26,154 nucleotides of DNA from a bacterium (lineage in GTDB: Bacteria > Patescibacteriota > Minisyncoccia > JACQLN01). Both the position numbers and the translations under genes were made by a program. Positions 1-6,547 of this stretch are shown one piece after another; the stretch's first letter is position 1; every line of letters starts with the position of its first letter. The stretch is taken from the NCBI GenBank assembly GCA_030697855.1, contig JAUYOU010000077.1:1-26154 (forward strand), written 5' to 3'. Under the pieces are notes generated by a model. That model was not told the DNA's origin. It saw only the letters and a list, made by a program, of their open reading frames with translations, and did no database searches.

Positions 1-26
1 TTACTTTGTGCTTGTTTCTTTTTCAT
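1..26 (-). CDS. Possible start of a minus-strand gene cut by the window edge
   Basis: An ATG at 24-26 on the minus strand opens a frame (M K K K Q A Q S) that runs off the left edge without a stop. It would be the next gene after the FtsQ-like gene in the same direction. A TATAAT-like -10 lies at 107-112 on the same strand, but no good -35 or SD is visible. Only eight codons can be seen, so no product can be named and the frame may be chance. Confidence 0.2.
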
Positions 27-53
27 CAAATTTATTTCAAAAGCTCGCTAGTT

Positions 54-202
54 AAAATCCCCCCACCTTCGGATTTTGTACTTAGCAAGGATCGTCCTTG
101 CTAAGTATTATAGACCACCCTACCAAAAATGATCATTTCTGGGTTAATTCGAGCTGTTGCATTTTTTGCAACAGCTGAACTATTCGGAAATTCCGAATAG
201 TT
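54..202. repeat. Cluster of four inverted repeats in the left intergenic region
   Basis: The 220-odd bases below the FtsQ-like gene contain no convincing complete gene. They hold four inverted repeats in a row: 54-60/71-77 (7 bp), 79-91/95-107 (13 bp, 3-nt loop), 152-161/167-176 (10 bp, T-rich loop) and 178-187/193-202 (10 bp). None is followed by a clean T-tract on either strand, so they are not obvious intrinsic terminators. The last two are adjacent and would be the first structures made after the FtsQ-like gene is transcribed. They may act as transcript 3' ends or RNA-processing sites. Confidence 0.6.
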
Positions 203-247
203 GCTTTTTGCTATATTTATAATATGTATTTTTTGCATATTGCTTTC

Positions 248-856
248 TCATTTAAACTTGTAGTATACCTTATTCTGTATGCGTAAATCCAAATAATCCA
301 ACAATGCGGTTGGGCCGGATTTTTTAATTTCCACTAGCGATTGTTTTAAGGTTTCTAAGGTTTTATATATATTCTCACTTAAGTTTAAACGCAAAACCCA
401 GCCTTCGCTGGTTGTAAAATCAAAATCGGAATAATTAGAATCCTCGGTTTTAATATCTAACAGTTTAATTTCAAATTTAGTTGCTAATTCCTCTTTTAAA
501 AAGTTTATTTTGCCCAAAGTTTTTGGGTCTATTAATTTATCGCCAACTTTAAGTTCTTTGTTTGTTTTGTCTTCCACAACCGTAACCATATTACCGCTAA
601 CCTTAGCGCCTTCGTTAAAAGAAACACCTTCTTTGTTTAACCAAAAACATTTTTCGGTTTGGCATATAACCGCAGATAATGTTTTATCTATAGAATTTTC
701 TTCTTTTACTTCTTGGCTAACAGTATGCTTTTTAAAATAAAAAAATATTCCGGTAATTAAAGCTATGGTTAAAAACAAAACAGGCCCTGCATAGCTAGGG
801 ACTTTTACTTTTGAAAAAACATTTTCTTTTTGTGCAGGACGCAGTTTTTCTGGCAT
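248..856 (-). CDS. FtsQ-like divisome membrane protein, short form
   Basis: This 202-residue protein has one predicted membrane segment near residues 24-43 after a basic, proline-containing cytoplasmic N-terminus, followed by an extracytoplasmic domain. The region around CFWLNKEGVSF and the C-terminal LDYLDLRIQNKVYYK recall the beta domain of FtsQ/DivIB, which ends in a similar Y.DLRF...VYY pattern. Known family role: FtsQ/DivIB is a bitopic scaffold linking early and late septation proteins. The chain is shorter than usual FtsQ, and no clear POTRA domain separates membrane segment and beta domain. The start is set at the ATG at 856; a TTG three codons upstream is less likely. It follows serS after 123 bases on the same strand. 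No SD is visible. The FtsQ assignment is an inference from weak motifs; a generic anchored protein remains possible. Confidence 0.55.
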   Translation of the reverse strand: MPEKLRPAQKENVFSKVKVPSYAGPVLFLTIALITGIFFYFKKHTVSQEVKEENSIDKTLSAVICQTEKCFWLNKEGVSFNEGAKVSGNMVTVVEDKTNKELKVGDKLIDPKTLGKINFLKEELATKFEIKLLDIKTEDSNYSDFDFTTSEGWVLRLNLSENIYKTLETLKQSLVEIKKSGPTALLDYLDLRIQNKVYYKFK

Positions 857-888
857 AATATACAAAAATCACAAACACTGAATAAAAA

Positions 889-958
889 ATTACAAACAAA
901 TTACAATAATTAAATATACAAACGGTTTTTAATTTTATATTTGTTTATTGTTTGTAAT
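889..958. repeat. AT-rich inverted repeat between serS and the FtsQ-like gene
   Basis: A perfect 11-bp inverted repeat (ATTACAAACAA at 889-899, TTGTTTGTAAT at 948-958) brackets a very AT-rich spacer. It lies after the serS stop and before the FtsQ-like start. Without a G+C-rich stem it is a weak terminator at best. Confidence 0.5.
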
Positions 959-979
959 TTGGGTTTTGTGTTTTGGAAT

Positions 980-2233
980 TTATTTTATATTTATCGTCTT
1001 AAACGTCAAATACCTTTGTAAATTCTTTGGGATAGTAACAGAACCATCTTCCTTCTGGTTATTCTCTAGTATGGCAATTATAGCGCGTGAGGTGGCTACA
1101 GCTGTACCATTTAATGTATGAGCAAAATCTGTATCGCCATTTGGTAAACGATATTTAATATTTAAGTTTCTAGCTTGGTAATCTGTAGTGTTAGAAGTAG
1201 ATGTAACTTCGCCCCATTCGCCCCGCCCAGGCATCCAAGCCTCTAGGTCGTATTTAGCGGCAGCTTGTGCGCCTAAATCGCCTGTACACATTTCTAAAAC
1301 CCTATAAGGAATATTTAAACCTTGGAAAATTCTCTCTTCCAGACGCAAAAGTTCGGCGTGCATATTTTTAGATTCTTCGGGCGTGGTATAGACAAACATT
1401 TCTACCTTGGTAAATTGGTGTACCCTGTATAATCCTTTAGAATATTTGCCGTATGCACCAGCTTCACGCCTAAAACAATGCGACATCCCTGCATATTTTT
1501 TTGGCAAAACTTTGGAATCTAAAATTTCGTCGGCATGGTAACCAGCCAAAGTAACCTCGCCTGTAGCAATTAAACCAAGGTCGGAATCTGTAATTTCGTA
1601 TGTTTGAGCTTCGTCACCTTTTGGCAAATAACCCGTACCCAAATAGTATTTAGAACGAGCCATGTCTGGTGTAAACAAAACCTCAAAGCCTTCTTCGCGT
1701 AGTAAATCTAGAGTGTAAGTTATTATGGCTAGTTCCAGCATTGCACCTTCGTTTTTTAAATAGAAAAACTGGCTACCAGCAACTTTGGCGCCAGCTTCAA
1801 AATCTACAATACCCAAACTTTCGGCCAGTTCTAAGTGATCTTTTGGTTTAAAAGAAAATTCGGGAATGGTTCCTACAACTCTTAATTCTTTATTACCTTT
1901 TTCGCCCTCGCCTTCCACAACTTCGTCGAAAGCTGGGTTTGGAATTTGCGAAAACTTTACCGCTAGATCGCTTTCTACAACATCTAGTTCTTTTTCTTTA
2001 ACTTTTATTTTTTCTTTTAAGCTTCTGCCTTTTTCCCTATCTTCTTCGGAAGCATCTTTGCCTTGGGCAGATATTTCTTTACCACTACGGCGAAACTCTT
2101 CGGTTTCTTGTATAAGAGCGCGACGGCGCTTATCCATTTCTAAGATTTCGTCTACATCAATCTTATAACCCTTCCTGCGAATGGCTTCTTTTATATAGTC
2201 TGGCTTTTCGCGGAGTAGTTTAATGTCTATCAT
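980..2233 (-). CDS. serS: Seryl-tRNA synthetase
   Basis: This cytoplasmic class II aminoacyl-tRNA synthetase charges tRNA-Ser (and tRNA-Sec where present) with serine using ATP. The 417-residue product matches the usual bacterial length of about 420. It has the N-terminal helical coiled-coil arm (roughly residues 30-100, rich in K/E, including KEKELDVVESDLA). The catalytic core follows, with the family stretch FRREAGAYGKYSKGLYRVHQF (motif 2 region) and motif 3 near HTLNGTAVATSRAIIAILEN. The N-terminus MIDIKLLREKPDYIKEAIRRKG is typical, so the ATG at 2233 is preferred over a GTG ten codons upstream. No SD is visible. The gene is followed by an FtsQ-like gene and preceded by the terminator of a small gene, so it probably has its own promoter between 2234 and 2280. 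Confidence 0.97.
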   Translation of the reverse strand: MIDIKLLREKPDYIKEAIRRKGYKIDVDEILEMDKRRRALIQETEEFRRSGKEISAQGKDASEEDREKGRSLKEKIKVKEKELDVVESDLAVKFSQIPNPAFDEVVEGEGEKGNKELRVVGTIPEFSFKPKDHLELAESLGIVDFEAGAKVAGSQFFYLKNEGAMLELAIITYTLDLLREEGFEVLFTPDMARSKYYLGTGYLPKGDEAQTYEITDSDLGLIATGEVTLAGYHADEILDSKVLPKKYAGMSHCFRREAGAYGKYSKGLYRVHQFTKVEMFVYTTPEESKNMHAELLRLEERIFQGLNIPYRVLEMCTGDLGAQAAAKYDLEAWMPGRGEWGEVTSTSNTTDYQARNLNIKYRLPNGDTDFAHTLNGTAVATSRAIIAILENNQKEDGSVTIPKNLQRYLTFKTINIK

Positions 2234-2280
2234 ATTATTTATATATTCTAGCTTTTTAAGCACTTTGGGTCAAAGATAAT

Positions 2281-2310
2281 AAAAAACCGCGAAGAGAATT
2301 TTCTCCGCGG
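2281..2310 (-). terminator. Intrinsic terminator of the 61-residue small gene
   Basis: On the minus strand CCGCGGAGA pairs with TCTTCGCGG (9 bp with one G-T pair, about 6-nt loop; stem 2287-2310), followed at once by TTTTTT and more T-rich sequence. It stands 25 bases after the stop of the small gene at 2336-2521, separating it from serS. Confidence 0.9.
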
Positions 2311-2335
2311 CTGAAACTATGGGGGTCCTCTTCGA

Positions 2336-2521
2336 CTATCCTGAAGAGGGTTGTTGATCTTGTTGGGTGTCCTTGGGCAGGAACTGGCGAATCTCTTCCA
2401 CGGGCGCACGTTGCGCAGGGTCAATGTGAGAGAAACTCGCACGAAGCGAAGTCAGCTCTCCAGTGGAAAGATTACGACGCTGATCATAACTGCCGAAGAT
2501 ACTACCCGAAGTGTTATCCAT
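2336..2521 (-). CDS. Small hydrophilic protein of unknown function (61 aa)
   Basis: I do not recognise this protein. It is hydrophilic, starts MDNTSGSIFGSYDQ, has no membrane segment or cysteine, and ends in a Q/P/S-rich tail (KDTQQDQQPSSG) that looks disordered. It is convincing as a gene because it is a complete transcription unit. There is a good promoter at 2581-2608 (TTGCCA, 16-base spacer, TATAAT), a strong SD (GGGGAGAAGG) just before the ATG, and a strong terminator after the stop. Its G+C content is clearly higher than that of serS and greA on either side, and core genes here lack SDs, so it may be acquired. The SD lies in a hairpin that could limit translation. Confidence 0.7.
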   Translation of the reverse strand: MDNTSGSIFGSYDQRRNLSTGELTSLRASFSHIDPAQRAPVEEIRQFLPKDTQQDQQPSSG

Positions 2522-2525
2522 ATAG

Positions 2526-2541
2526 CCTTCTCCCCAGAAGG
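2526..2541 (-). promoter_or_regulatory. SD sequence buried in a small hairpin
   Basis: On the minus strand CCTTCT-GGGG-AGAAGG forms a perfect 6-bp stem with a GGGG loop. The SD (GGGGAGAAGG) makes up the loop and the 3' arm. GGAG ends 8 bases and AAGG ends 4 bases before the ATG at 2521. Pairing would partly hide the ribosome-binding site, as in RNA thermometers or protein-repressed leaders. Regulation is inferred from structure only. Confidence 0.6.
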
Positions 2542-2580
2542 TTGAGTGGATGAAAGAACACTAGACTAGCTAGTACTTAT

Positions 2581-2608
2581 ATTATACAAGGCCTGTAAAA
2601 ATTGGCAA
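2581..2608 (-). promoter_or_regulatory. Sigma-70-like promoter for the 61-residue gene
   Basis: On the minus strand -35 TTGCCA (2603-2608), a 16-base spacer, and -10 TATAAT (2581-2586). The predicted start near 2574 falls on a perfect palindrome ACTAGCTAGT (2565-2574), a possible operator. The -35 overlaps the left arm of the repeat at 2604-2773. Confidence 0.65.
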
Positions 2609-2773
2609 ACCCAGTAAGACAACTTTGACAAGTCGCCTCATGCATTAAACCTGTTGTGAATTTAATTAATTTATAAAATCAAAATATAAATAATATTAAA
2701 AAATACACTCAAATATTCGGCGACTAGGTTTAATGGTCAAAGTTGCTCTACTGGGCAAACCCAATAACACAAC
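2604..2773. repeat. Complex inverted/direct repeat element with AT-rich core
   Basis: Two arms match in inverted orientation. The arm at 2610-2629 matches the reverse complement of 2736-2755 at 17 of 20 bases; CATTAAACCT (2643-2652) and AGTCGCC (2631-2637) also recur inverted at 2726-2735 and 2719-2725, but in swapped order. The outer block at 2604-2623 also recurs in direct orientation at 2754-2773 (18 of 20). About 65 bases of AT-rich sequence separate the arms. No transposase or coding potential is visible. It could be a decayed miniature element or a recombination or regulatory site. Confidence 0.6.
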
Positions 2774-2836
2774 ACTTCGACTCGCAGACCCCCTCAGTGT
2801 ATTTTTACTTTATTTATTAATACTTAAAGTAAAAAT
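2699..2836. repeat. Further inverted repeats between the small genes
   Basis: AAAAATACACT (2699-2709) is inverted perfectly at 2797-2807. A second perfect 12-bp inverted repeat lies at 2801-2812/2825-2836 with a 12-base AT-rich loop. No gene is visible in 2610-2830 on either strand; the sequence is dominated by these repeats. Confidence 0.5.
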
Positions 2837-2860
2837 AAAATACCGAGTCCATAGACTCGG
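2831..2860 (-). terminator. Intrinsic terminator after the frameshifted small gene
   Basis: On the minus strand CCGAGTC-TATG-GACTCGG (stem 2843-2860) is followed by TATTTTATTTTT. It begins 8 bases after the stop codon at 2869-2871, which supports the frame of the broken gene upstream. Confidence 0.85.
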
Positions 2861-2868
2861 CTGTTTCT

Positions 2869-3056
2869 CTATATTTGAGGAACTAATGTGCAACCACTAA
2901 CCTCCTCTATTTTTCCATCATCCTTTTTCACCAGATACCTTTGATCATCCATTATCTCTCTTACATCCTCGTCTACTATCACGCAGGGCTCCCTGATTCC
3001 TCTTGAGCTATCACCTACATGTAGACATTTCCTATTTTTTCAAGAAACTTTGCCAT
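2869..3056 (-). pseudogene. Small gene (about 62 aa) interrupted by a one-base frameshift in an A-run
   Basis: A very strong SD (GGGGGAG, 5 bases before the ATG at 3056) starts M-A-K-F-L-E-K, but the frame ends after 13 codons. In the -1 frame a clean, charged protein continues (CLHVGDSSRGIREPC, then VIVDEDVREIMDDQRYLV, ending VSGCTLVPQI) to a TAG followed by a good terminator. The frames join at the run of six A on the minus strand (3035-3040). One extra A would give an uninterrupted 62-residue protein. I do not recognise it. Possibilities are a real one-base deletion, a homopolymer sequencing error, or a -1 frameshift by ribosome slippage on the A-run. No upstream promoter is evident between the greA terminator and the SD. 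Confidence 0.65.
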
Positions 3057-3083
3057 ATTAGCTCCCCCTAAATATGGTTTACT

Positions 3084-3109
3084 AAAAAGGAACAGCTTGT
3101 TGCTGTTCC
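3084..3109 (-). terminator. Intrinsic terminator downstream of greA
   Basis: On the minus strand GGAACAGC-AACAA-GCTGTTCC (perfect 8-bp stem, 3089-3109) is followed by TTTTT. It closes the mreD-PBP2-folD-greA transcript or separates it from the small gene below. Confidence 0.85.
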
Positions 3110-3160
3110 AATCCTAGCAGAACTTTTACCACAGCACCAGAAGGTCATTATTTTTTAGTG

Positions 3161-3238
3161 GTTATTGAGTAGTCAAACCAAGACCTTCGGTACTGGGTTT
3201 CGCTCCGCTTAAGAAAACCAATAATTTTTAGCGGAGCT
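3161..3238. repeat. Structured repeat C, a degenerate relative of elements A and B
   Basis: Directly after the greA stop lie GCTCCGCT/AGCGGAGC (3202-3209/3230-3237) and TTATTG/CAATAA pairings. The segment TTAAGAAAACCAAT...TAGCGGAG resembles the right arm of elements A and B at 14 kb (TTAAGAAAAGCCAA...TAGCGGAG), and AGTAGTCAAACCAA resembles their left arm. The match is partial. No gene is visible in 3110-3237. Confidence 0.4.
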
Positions 3239-3708
3239 CATTTTATAGCCAAGATCTTATATTTTAATTTGCCCATTGGTGTTACAGCCTCAACATCTTC
3301 ACCAGGTAATCTAAAAAGAAATGCTTTGCCTAACGGAGATTCGTTCGATATTTTATTTTGCATAGGATCGGCACCATTGGAACCCACAATAGTATAAGTT
3401 ATTTTTTCGCCTTTTTCGTTTTTAACTTCTATTGTATCGCCTACTTCTATAGCAACCCTAGCGCCAGCTTTATTTTTGTTCTCGTCTATAATAACAGCAG
3501 TTTTTACCAATTCTTCTAGTTCTCTTATTCTGCCTTCGTTAAACGCTTGAGCCTCGCGCGATTCTAAATATTCTGCATTTTCGGAAAGGTCTCCCAATGA
3601 TTTAGCTTCTTCGATGCGTTCCGCAATTTCGTGACGCTTAACCATTTTTAATTCGTGTAATTCCTTTTTAAAAGCTTCTAAATCGCCTTGAGAAATATAT
3701 TTTTGCAT
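3238..3708 (-). CDS. greA: Transcription elongation factor GreA
   Basis: GreA binds the secondary channel of RNA polymerase and stimulates cleavage of backtracked transcripts so that elongation can resume. The 156-residue product matches the family length of about 158. The N-terminal coiled coil (residues about 5-75) carries the diagnostic GDLSENAEYLESREAQAFNEGRI stretch; its acidic D and E residues sit at the coiled-coil tip that reaches the polymerase active site. The C-terminal FKBP-like domain ends with the typical ISNESPLGKAFL segment and a GKLKYKIL tail. The ATG at 3708 is chosen because MQKYISQGDLE matches family starts; a TTG eight codons upstream is unlikely. No SD is visible. It follows folD by 35 bases and is closed by the terminator at 3084-3109. 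Confidence 0.97.
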   Translation of the reverse strand: MQKYISQGDLEAFKKELHELKMVKRHEIAERIEEAKSLGDLSENAEYLESREAQAFNEGRIRELEELVKTAVIIDENKNKAGARVAIEVGDTIEVKNEKGEKITYTIVGSNGADPMQNKISNESPLGKAFLFRLPGEDVEAVTPMGKLKYKILAIK

Positions 3709-3724
3709 TTTTTTATTATTATAA

Positions 3725-3745
3725 AACACCAATGCGATTGGTGTT
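3725..3745 (-). other. Hairpin between folD and greA
   Basis: AACACCAAT-GCG-ATTGGTGTT is a perfect 9-bp stem with a 3-nt loop, overlapping the folD stop codon and followed on the minus strand by TTATAATAAT. It could be a leaky terminator or a processing site inside the operon. Confidence 0.5.
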
Positions 3746-4586
3746 AATTTTTAAATTTAGTTGAATACTTAAATAATTTTGCTACATTAGAAAAAAGCCG
3801 AGCTACCGTAATTGGGCCTACGCCGCCTGGAACTGGAGTAATTAATGAAATTTTATCTTTCACAGAGTCTAAGTCTACATCACCCACTATGTTTCCGTCA
3901 AGGATGGAAAACCCAGCATCTATAACTACCGAACCATCTTTTACCATATCGCTTTTTATAATATTGGCCTCTCCAACAGCACTTATAACAATATCCGAAC
4001 TTAAAGAAATAAGCTTAGCATTATCTTTTGATGTATTTTTATCTATTATGGCTACTGTTGCTCCTTCCTTTATAAGCATAGGCACCAAGAACCTTCCTAC
4101 AAGCCTGCCATAGCCAAACAAAGCCACTTTTTTACCCAATAAACTAATATTTTCTTCTTTTAAAATATCTATAATCGCTTCGGCAGTTGGTGGGTTAACC
4201 AAAGAATGCCCATTAAAAAAAGCGCCAACAGATTTATCACATAACAAGTCTGGATCTTTTTCTGGCGGTATAACATTTAAAATAGAAACATTAATTTCGG
4301 CAGGCAACGGCATCTGAACCACAACAGCCGAAACATCTTCCATTTTTACTATTTTATTTAAATATTCCCGAGCTTTTGAAAAACTTTCTTTTGAATAATT
4401 ATAATCTTTAAAACCAAAGCCCAAACTTTCGGCTGTTTTTCTTTTTTGAATAATATAAGAAGAATTATCTTCTTTAACACCAAAACTAACCACCGCCACC
4501 GTTGGTTTTTGTGGCCATAAAGCTGTTTCTTTTTTTATACTATCTAAAATTTTACTGGCTAGTTTTTTTCCATCAAATATAATCAT
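3744..4586 (-). CDS. folD: FolD-type methylenetetrahydrofolate dehydrogenase/cyclohydrolase
   Basis: FolD interconverts 5,10-methylene-THF and 10-formyl-THF in the cytoplasm, supplying one-carbon units. The 280-residue chain is of normal length. Visible family features are the SYIIQKRKTAESLGF segment with the Y and catalytic K of the YxxxK pattern (about residues 44-48), VQMPLP (family QLPLP), NPPTAEAI (family PCTP region), a Rossmann segment GYGRLVGRFLVPML and the hallmark TPVPGGVGPIT near residue 250. Several motifs diverge: KDPDLLC replaces the common KDVDGF, and the usual GRSxIVG is altered to GRLVG. Cofactor or activity balance may therefore differ. It starts 71 bases after PBP2, preceded by a tandem repeat. 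No SD is visible. Confidence 0.88.
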   Translation of the reverse strand: MIIFDGKKLASKILDSIKKETALWPQKPTVAVVSFGVKEDNSSYIIQKRKTAESLGFGFKDYNYSKESFSKAREYLNKIVKMEDVSAVVVQMPLPAEINVSILNVIPPEKDPDLLCDKSVGAFFNGHSLVNPPTAEAIIDILKEENISLLGKKVALFGYGRLVGRFLVPMLIKEGATVAIIDKNTSKDNAKLISLSSDIVISAVGEANIIKSDMVKDGSVVIDAGFSILDGNIVGDVDLDSVKDKISLITPVPGGVGPITVARLFSNVAKLFKYSTKFKN

Positions 4587-4617
4587 AGCTTCTTTAGCTT
4601 TCAGCTTCTTTAGCTTT
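4587..4617. repeat. Tandem direct repeat just before the folD start
   Basis: AGCTTCTTTAGCTTT occurs at 4587-4601 and again at 4603-4617. On the minus strand this puts two copies directly before the folD ATG, in the untranslated gap after PBP2. Further TTAGCTT-like words follow up to about 4655. It may have arisen by replication slippage. Confidence 0.7.
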
Positions 4618-4657
4618 TAATTATTCCTAACAAGCTAACGAAGATAGTGAAGCTAAC

Positions 4658-6547
4658 TTACCTATTCATGTACCATTCTAACACTTCTCGCGCTATTGGT
4701 GCGGCTATGCTCGAACCCTCACCACCGTTTTCTACCAAAACTATTAAAACAATTTCTGGGTTTTCGTATGGTGCAAAAACAGAAAACCAAGCATGTGTAT
4801 TATTGCCCACACCGGTTTGTGCGGTTCCTGTTTTTCCACCAGCACTCCCTGCTAAAGACGAAAGAGAACGCCCCGAACCCGAAACAATTGTTTCGTGCAT
4901 CGCCTTACGAATTATTTCTAAAGATTCTTGGTCTACAAAATTTTTACTTAAAATTTCTGGCTCTATATTTTTTATTACCTTACCCGAAGCATCGGTAATA
5001 TTTTTTACAACCCTTGGTTTAAAAAGTGTGCCGTGGTTTGCAATCGCCGAAGTAGCCAAAGCTAACTGAAGCGGAGTCGATTGAACAAAACCTTGCCCAA
5101 TAGACATATTATAGGTATCGCCAGAAAACCAACCCTCGCGTTTATTTAAACGTTTCCAGTTTGGCGTTGGAATAAAACCATCGGCCTCACCTGGTAAATC
5201 TATCCCTGTTAATTTTGAAAAACCAAAAAGTTTATAATATTCTGCCAATTTTTCTGGCCCTAAACCCGGAATATCGCCGTAACCTCCACCAACAGTATAA
5301 AAGAATATGTTAGAAGACATAGCTATCGCTTTATAAATATCTACTATGCCTAAAACTTTCCAGCCTTTAAAAATTTGGTTGCCGACGGTTATAAAACCCT
5401 TATCGTTTATTAAAGTTTTGTCGGTAACAATTTTTTCTTGGAGCGCGCCTATACCAATAAAGGGTTTAACGGTAGAACCTGGTGGATACACCCCACCAAT
5501 TACACGGTTAAACATTGGCTGGCTATTGCTTTCAAAAAGATTTTTAAAAGTTTCCGGGCTTAGGCGTGTTGTAAAAACATTGCTATCGAATAACGGAAAG
5601 CTTTGTAAAGCCAAAACCCCGCCACCTCTTGGGTCAATCGCAATCGCTGCTGCCCTACTTAAACCAATAGCACCCAAATGCCGACTCATAACTTCTGTTA
5701 ATTTGCTTTGTAAATCTGCATCTAAAAACAAATTCAAATTATTACCTGCAACAGCCTGCTTATTGCCCACTACTCTACCGGTACCGCCATGGGCATAACT
5801 TTCTAACATTGTTACACCATTTTGCCCTCTTAAAAAACTTTCGTATTGAAATTCTGCACCATTTTTACCAATAATATCTGTTAATAAAAAATCATTTTTT
5901 CTTTTAATGTCTTTTTCGGTAACTCTGCCTGTATAACCCAAAACATGGCTATATACTCCTTTGCCTTCGTATTCTCTTTTAAAATTTTCTTCTAAACGAA
6001 ACCCCTGTAAATTTTCTATCTGGCTTTTAAAAGCCAAAAGTTCGCTGTGATCTAAATTTTCTAAAACAAGAACAGGGCGAAAAGAAAACCTATTTATATC
6101 TTGAAACTCTTTTTTAATAGTATCTTGGGATTGCGCTAAAAGTTCGCTTAATATTTTTACTATATTTTCTTGTTTTTCTTTATTTCTTGGTAATTCCGCT
6201 GGAATCATAACCAAATTAAAAGACAAAGCATTTTTAACTAAAGCTTTTCCCTTAGCATCGTAAATTATACCGCGAGGCGCCCGATCCCAAATTTCTTTTA
6301 TATAGTTAGCCTTGGCTAAGGCTGTATATTCTTTATTTTTAAAAATAACTATATATAAATTTCTAAACAAAACCACACTAAAAACAAGAAGCAATACTAA
6401 ACCCAGTTTTTTTATGGCCGAACTAGAAATATTTTTAGAAATTTTATCTTCCCATTTAAAACCACTTTCCGAAATCTGGTGATTATCGAAAAAAACTTCA
6501 TCTATTTCTAGATGATCCAAATTTTTTATTCTTTTCTTTCTAAACAT
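4658..6547 (-). CDS. mrdA: Penicillin-binding protein 2 (peptidoglycan transpeptidase)
   Basis: This class B PBP is a DD-transpeptidase that cross-links peptidoglycan during lateral wall growth, working with the rod complex. After a cytoplasmic N-terminus there is one membrane segment (about residues 46-65), then the pedestal/dimerisation domain (including RAPRGIIYDAKG, RVTEKDIKR and GKNGAEFQYESFLRG). The transpeptidase domain contains all three active-site motifs: STVK in PPGSTVKP (about residue 358), SSN in AMSSNIFF (about 411) and KTG in GGKTGTAQ (about 572). At 629 residues it matches E. coli PBP2. The ATG at 6547 is used because it overlaps the mreD stop by 8 bases (translational coupling). 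The mreD-mrdA order is typical of rod-shape operons. Confidence 0.95.
   Translation of the reverse strand: MFRKKRIKNLDHLEIDEVFFDNHQISESGFKWEDKISKNISSSAIKKLGLVLLLVFSVVLFRNLYIVIFKNKEYTALAKANYIKEIWDRAPRGIIYDAKGKALVKNALSFNLVMIPAELPRNKEKQENIVKILSELLAQSQDTIKKEFQDINRFSFRPVLVLENLDHSELLAFKSQIENLQGFRLEENFKREYEGKGVYSHVLGYTGRVTEKDIKRKNDFLLTDIIGKNGAEFQYESFLRGQNGVTMLESYAHGGTGRVVGNKQAVAGNNLNLFLDADLQSKLTEVMSRHLGAIGLSRAAAIAIDPRGGGVLALQSFPLFDSNVFTTRLSPETFKNLFESNSQPMFNRVIGGVYPPGSTVKPFIGIGALQEKIVTDKTLINDKGFITVGNQIFKGWKVLGIVDIYKAIAMSSNIFFYTVGGGYGDIPGLGPEKLAEYYKLFGFSKLTGIDLPGEADGFIPTPNWKRLNKREGWFSGDTYNMSIGQGFVQSTPLQLALATSAIANHGTLFKPRVVKNITDASGKVIKNIEPEILSKNFVDQESLEIIRKAMHETIVSGSGRSLSSLAGSAGGKTGTAQTGVGNNTHAWFSVFAPYENPEIVLIVLVENGGEGSSIAAPIAREVLEWYMNR

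Noticed and set aside
2604..2773. Integron-like attC site
   Set aside because: Inverted arms are present but no GTTRRRY/RYYYAAC core pair in the right spacing, and no integrase gene.
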